The notes under the pieces were generated by a model that worked only from the letters and a program-made list of their open reading frames with translations, did not search any database and was not told where the DNA came from. From NCBI GenBank assembly GCA_002049495.1, contig LLYS01000004.1:1-64000 (forward strand): a stretch of DNA of 64,000 bases. The letters are read 5' to 3'. The translations under genes and the position numbers were made by a program. Positions within the stretch are counted from its first letter, which is position 1. Each line of letters opens with the position of its first letter. This document shows, in pieces, positions 61,573-64,000 of the stretch. The DNA is from Epsilonproteobacteria bacterium tcs-49. Its GTDB lineage: Bacteria > Campylobacterota > Campylobacteria > Campylobacterales > Sulfurovaceae.

Positions 61573-62634
61573 TTGTTTGAGTACAAAAATTTAAAAAAAC
61601 TGCTGTTTAAACTCGACCCCGAAACCGCCCACGGCGTGATCGGATTTTTTCTCAAATACGGCGCCTACGTTCCCATGGCGCTGAACCCCTTTATCAAACG
61701 CAACTTCGTCGCCGACAAACGGCTGGAGCAAAACCTGTTTGGCAAAACCTTTTACAACCCCGTGGGGCTGGGTGCGGGCTTTGACAAAGACGGCGATTAC
61801 ATCACCTCCATGCTCGCCCTTGGCTTTGGCTACACCGAAGTGGGTACGGTCACGCCCCGCCCCCAGCCGGGCAACGACAAGCCGCGGCTTTTTCGCCTTG
61901 TCGAGGAGGAGTCGCTGCAAAACGCCATGGGCTTTAACAACCGCGGCAGCTTCCACCTGATCAAAAATTTGCAAAAGCACTTCCCCTTCGCCACGCCCGT
62001 GGGGGTCAACATCGGCAAAAACAAAACCACCCCCGAAGAGAAAGCGCTGGAGGATTACGAAACGCTGTTTAAAGCGTTTAAAGATCGCGGTGATTATCTG
62101 GTGATCAACATCTCCAGCCCCAACACCCCGGGCTTACGGGATCTGCAGAATGAAAACTTTATCAAAGCGCTCTTTGCAAAGGGCAAAGAGATCACCGATA
62201 CGCCCATTTTGCTCAAGATCGCCCCGGATATGGAGCCAAAGCAGGCGATCGCGCTGTGCCAAACGGCGGTGGATGCGGGCGCGGACGGCATCATCGCCAC
62301 CAACACCACCGTCGATTACTCCCTCACGCCAAACGCCAGGGATTTCGGCGGCATCAGCGGCGCGCTGCTCAAAGAGAAAAGCTTTGAACTGTTCAAAGCG
62401 ATCGCCGAGCAGATGTATGGCAAAACGACGCTGATCAGCGTCGGGGGCATCGACAGCGCCGAGGAAGCGTACCGTCGCATCAAAGCGGGCGCTTCGCTGG
62501 TACAGGTGTACTCCGCGCTGGTTTATAAAGGCCCCTCTTTGATCAAGCAGATCAACGAAGGGCTTGTGCAGCTGCTTGAGCGCGACGGCTTTGAAAGCCT
62601 TGAACAAGCGATCGGCAGCGACTGGAGCAACTAA
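61573..62634 (+). CDS. pyrD: dihydroorotate dehydrogenase (quinone)
   Basis: NPVGLGAGFDKDG, VNISSPNTPGLRDLQ; TTG start after AAGGA. Confidence 0.95.
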   Translation: MFEYKNLKKLLFKLDPETAHGVIGFFLKYGAYVPMALNPFIKRNFVADKRLEQNLFGKTFYNPVGLGAGFDKDGDYITSMLALGFGYTEVGTVTPRPQPGNDKPRLFRLVEEESLQNAMGFNNRGSFHLIKNLQKHFPFATPVGVNIGKNKTTPEEKALEDYETLFKAFKDRGDYLVINISSPNTPGLRDLQNENFIKALFAKGKEITDTPILLKIAPDMEPKQAIALCQTAVDAGADGIIATNTTVDYSLTPNARDFGGISGALLKEKSFELFKAIAEQMYGKTTLISVGGIDSAEEAYRRIKAGASLVQVYSALVYKGPSLIKQINEGLVQLLERDGFESLEQAIGSDWSN

Positions 62635-62645
62635 AGGAGTATTTC

Positions 62646-63953
62646 ATGCAAATACTGCGGGTACTTTTAACAATTTTTCTTTTTACAGGAGCAGTAATGG
62701 CAAACAGCTTACCAAAGCATCATAAAACCACGTTGGACAACGGCTTGGAAATCGTCGTCATCCCCATGCGAAACGGCAGCGGCGTCATCACCACCGATAT
62801 CTTTTACAAGGTGGGCAGCCGCAACGAGGTGATGGGCAAAAGCGGCATCGCGCACATGCTTGAACACCTCAACTTCAAATCCACTAAAAACCTCCACGCC
62901 GGGGAGTTTGACGAAATCGTCAAGGGCTTTGGGGGTGTCAACAACGCCGCGACAAGCTTTGACTATACCCACTACTTCATCAAAAGCGCGTCGCAAAATC
63001 TGGACAAGTCCCTGGAGCTGTTCGCGGAGCTGATGCAAAATCTCAATCTCAAAGATGAGGAGTTCCAGCCCGAGCGCGACGTCGTGGCCGAGGAGCGGCG
63101 CTGGCGCACGGATAACAACCCCATCGGGTATATGTATTTCCGCCTGTTTAACAATATGTACAGCCTGCACCCCTACCACTGGACGCCGATCGGGTTTATG
63201 GATGATATCCAAAGCTGGACCATCGACGATATCAGACAGTTTCACCAAACCTACTACCAACCCCAAAACGCCGTCATCATCGTCGCGGGCGATATCGACA
63301 AGGAGACGGTTTTTGCCCGGGCCAAGGAGCACTTCGGCGACATTGAGAACACGACTGCCATCCAAAACCGCATCCCCCAAGAACCCGAACACAAGGAGCA
63401 TAAGCGCGTTACGCTTTATAAACCCACCCAGGCGGAAGTGATCGCGCTGGCGTACCACATCCCCAACTTCGAGCATGAGGATCAGGTCGCCCTTTCGATC
63501 CTGAGCGAGCTGCTTACCAGCGGCAAAAGCAGCCGATTGTACAAACGGTTGGTGGATGAGGAAAAACTGGCCAATCAAGTGTACGCGTACAATATGGAGC
63601 TTAAAGACCCGGGGGTATTTTTATTTATGGCGATGTGCAACCCCGGCGTCAAAGCCGAGCAGGTGGAAGAGGTGATCCACGAAGAGATCGAGAAGCTAAA
63701 AAGCGGCGACGTCACCGACGAGGAGATCGAAAAGGTCAAGATCGCCACCAAAGCGGATTTTATTTTTAACCTGGAAGATTCCAGCAGCGTCGCCGACGTC
63801 TTTGGCAGCTACTACGTCAGAGGCAATATCGATCCGCTGCTTAGCTACGAAGAGGATGTGCAAAACATTACGAAAAAAGAGCTCAAGGAGGCGGCGCAGA
63901 AATATTTCGAGTATCCCTTGACGATGATACTCAAAGATGAAGGGCGCGATTAA
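62646..63953 (+). CDS. M16 family zinc peptidase
   Basis: HMLEHLNFKST (HxxEH) and signal peptide. Confidence 0.92.
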   Translation: MQILRVLLTIFLFTGAVMANSLPKHHKTTLDNGLEIVVIPMRNGSGVITTDIFYKVGSRNEVMGKSGIAHMLEHLNFKSTKNLHAGEFDEIVKGFGGVNNAATSFDYTHYFIKSASQNLDKSLELFAELMQNLNLKDEEFQPERDVVAEERRWRTDNNPIGYMYFRLFNNMYSLHPYHWTPIGFMDDIQSWTIDDIRQFHQTYYQPQNAVIIVAGDIDKETVFARAKEHFGDIENTTAIQNRIPQEPEHKEHKRVTLYKPTQAEVIALAYHIPNFEHEDQVALSILSELLTSGKSSRLYKRLVDEEKLANQVYAYNMELKDPGVFLFMAMCNPGVKAEQVEEVIHEEIEKLKSGDVTDEEIEKVKIATKADFIFNLEDSSSVADVFGSYYVRGNIDPLLSYEEDVQNITKKELKEAAQKYFEYPLTMILKDEGRD

Positions 63954-64000
63954 CCCTGCGCGGTCTCTTCCCCGATCCAGTCCAGATACTCCTGGGACCC
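63950..64000 (-). CDS. 3' end of an unidentified CDS running off the right edge
   Basis: Minus-strand frame encodes ...GSQEYLDWIGEETAQG*, stop overlapping the M16 stop. Confidence 0.45.
   Translation of the reverse strand, partial: GSQEYLDWIGEETAQG

Overview
This 64 kb window looks like core chromosome of a chemolithoautotrophic Campylobacterota (epsilonproteobacterium, Sulfurimonas/Sulfurovum-like). The genus is inferred from protein similarity and gene content, not proven. The left edge holds the 5' end of a 16S rRNA gene on the minus strand, behind a consensus -35/-10 promoter. The first ~14 kb is a reverse TCA (rTCA) cycle island on the minus strand: aclBA, sucCD, mdh-fumAB and monomeric icd. 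The rest is mostly housekeeping: lpxD, ilvBN, pta-ackA, a BCCT transporter, UvrD-like helicase, truB-csrA-ispE, an acpP-fabF-accA-can-cysK block, argS, tatA, gmk, htpX, hemJ, a PAS + CZB-chemoreceptor pair, ribA-rsmG, hemB-argF-pentaheme cytochrome-hemN-FeS protein, ddl, ruvA, a FapA-like protein, murJ, cysS, a DEAD-box helicase, a YbbAP/TesA-like operon, pyrD and an M16 peptidase. I found no CRISPR array, tRNA or intact transposon. The most interesting signals are: (i) a shared CAAAA(T/A)GTAAC element, containing TGTTWCW (HP1021-box-like) heptamers, upstream of several rTCA operons, with 28-30 nt spacing to -10-like hexamers in three cases; (ii) an FNR/CRP-type box centred about -41.5 from a predicted start, ahead of a small membrane protein; (iii) a split PAS/MCP-CZB chemoreceptor pair; (iv) a receiver-like domain fused to a very long acidic region; (v) a perfect 13-bp inverted repeat in a predicted helicase 5' UTR; (vi) a possible divergent SspB-like adaptor. 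No clearly new multi-gene system is proven by sequence alone.
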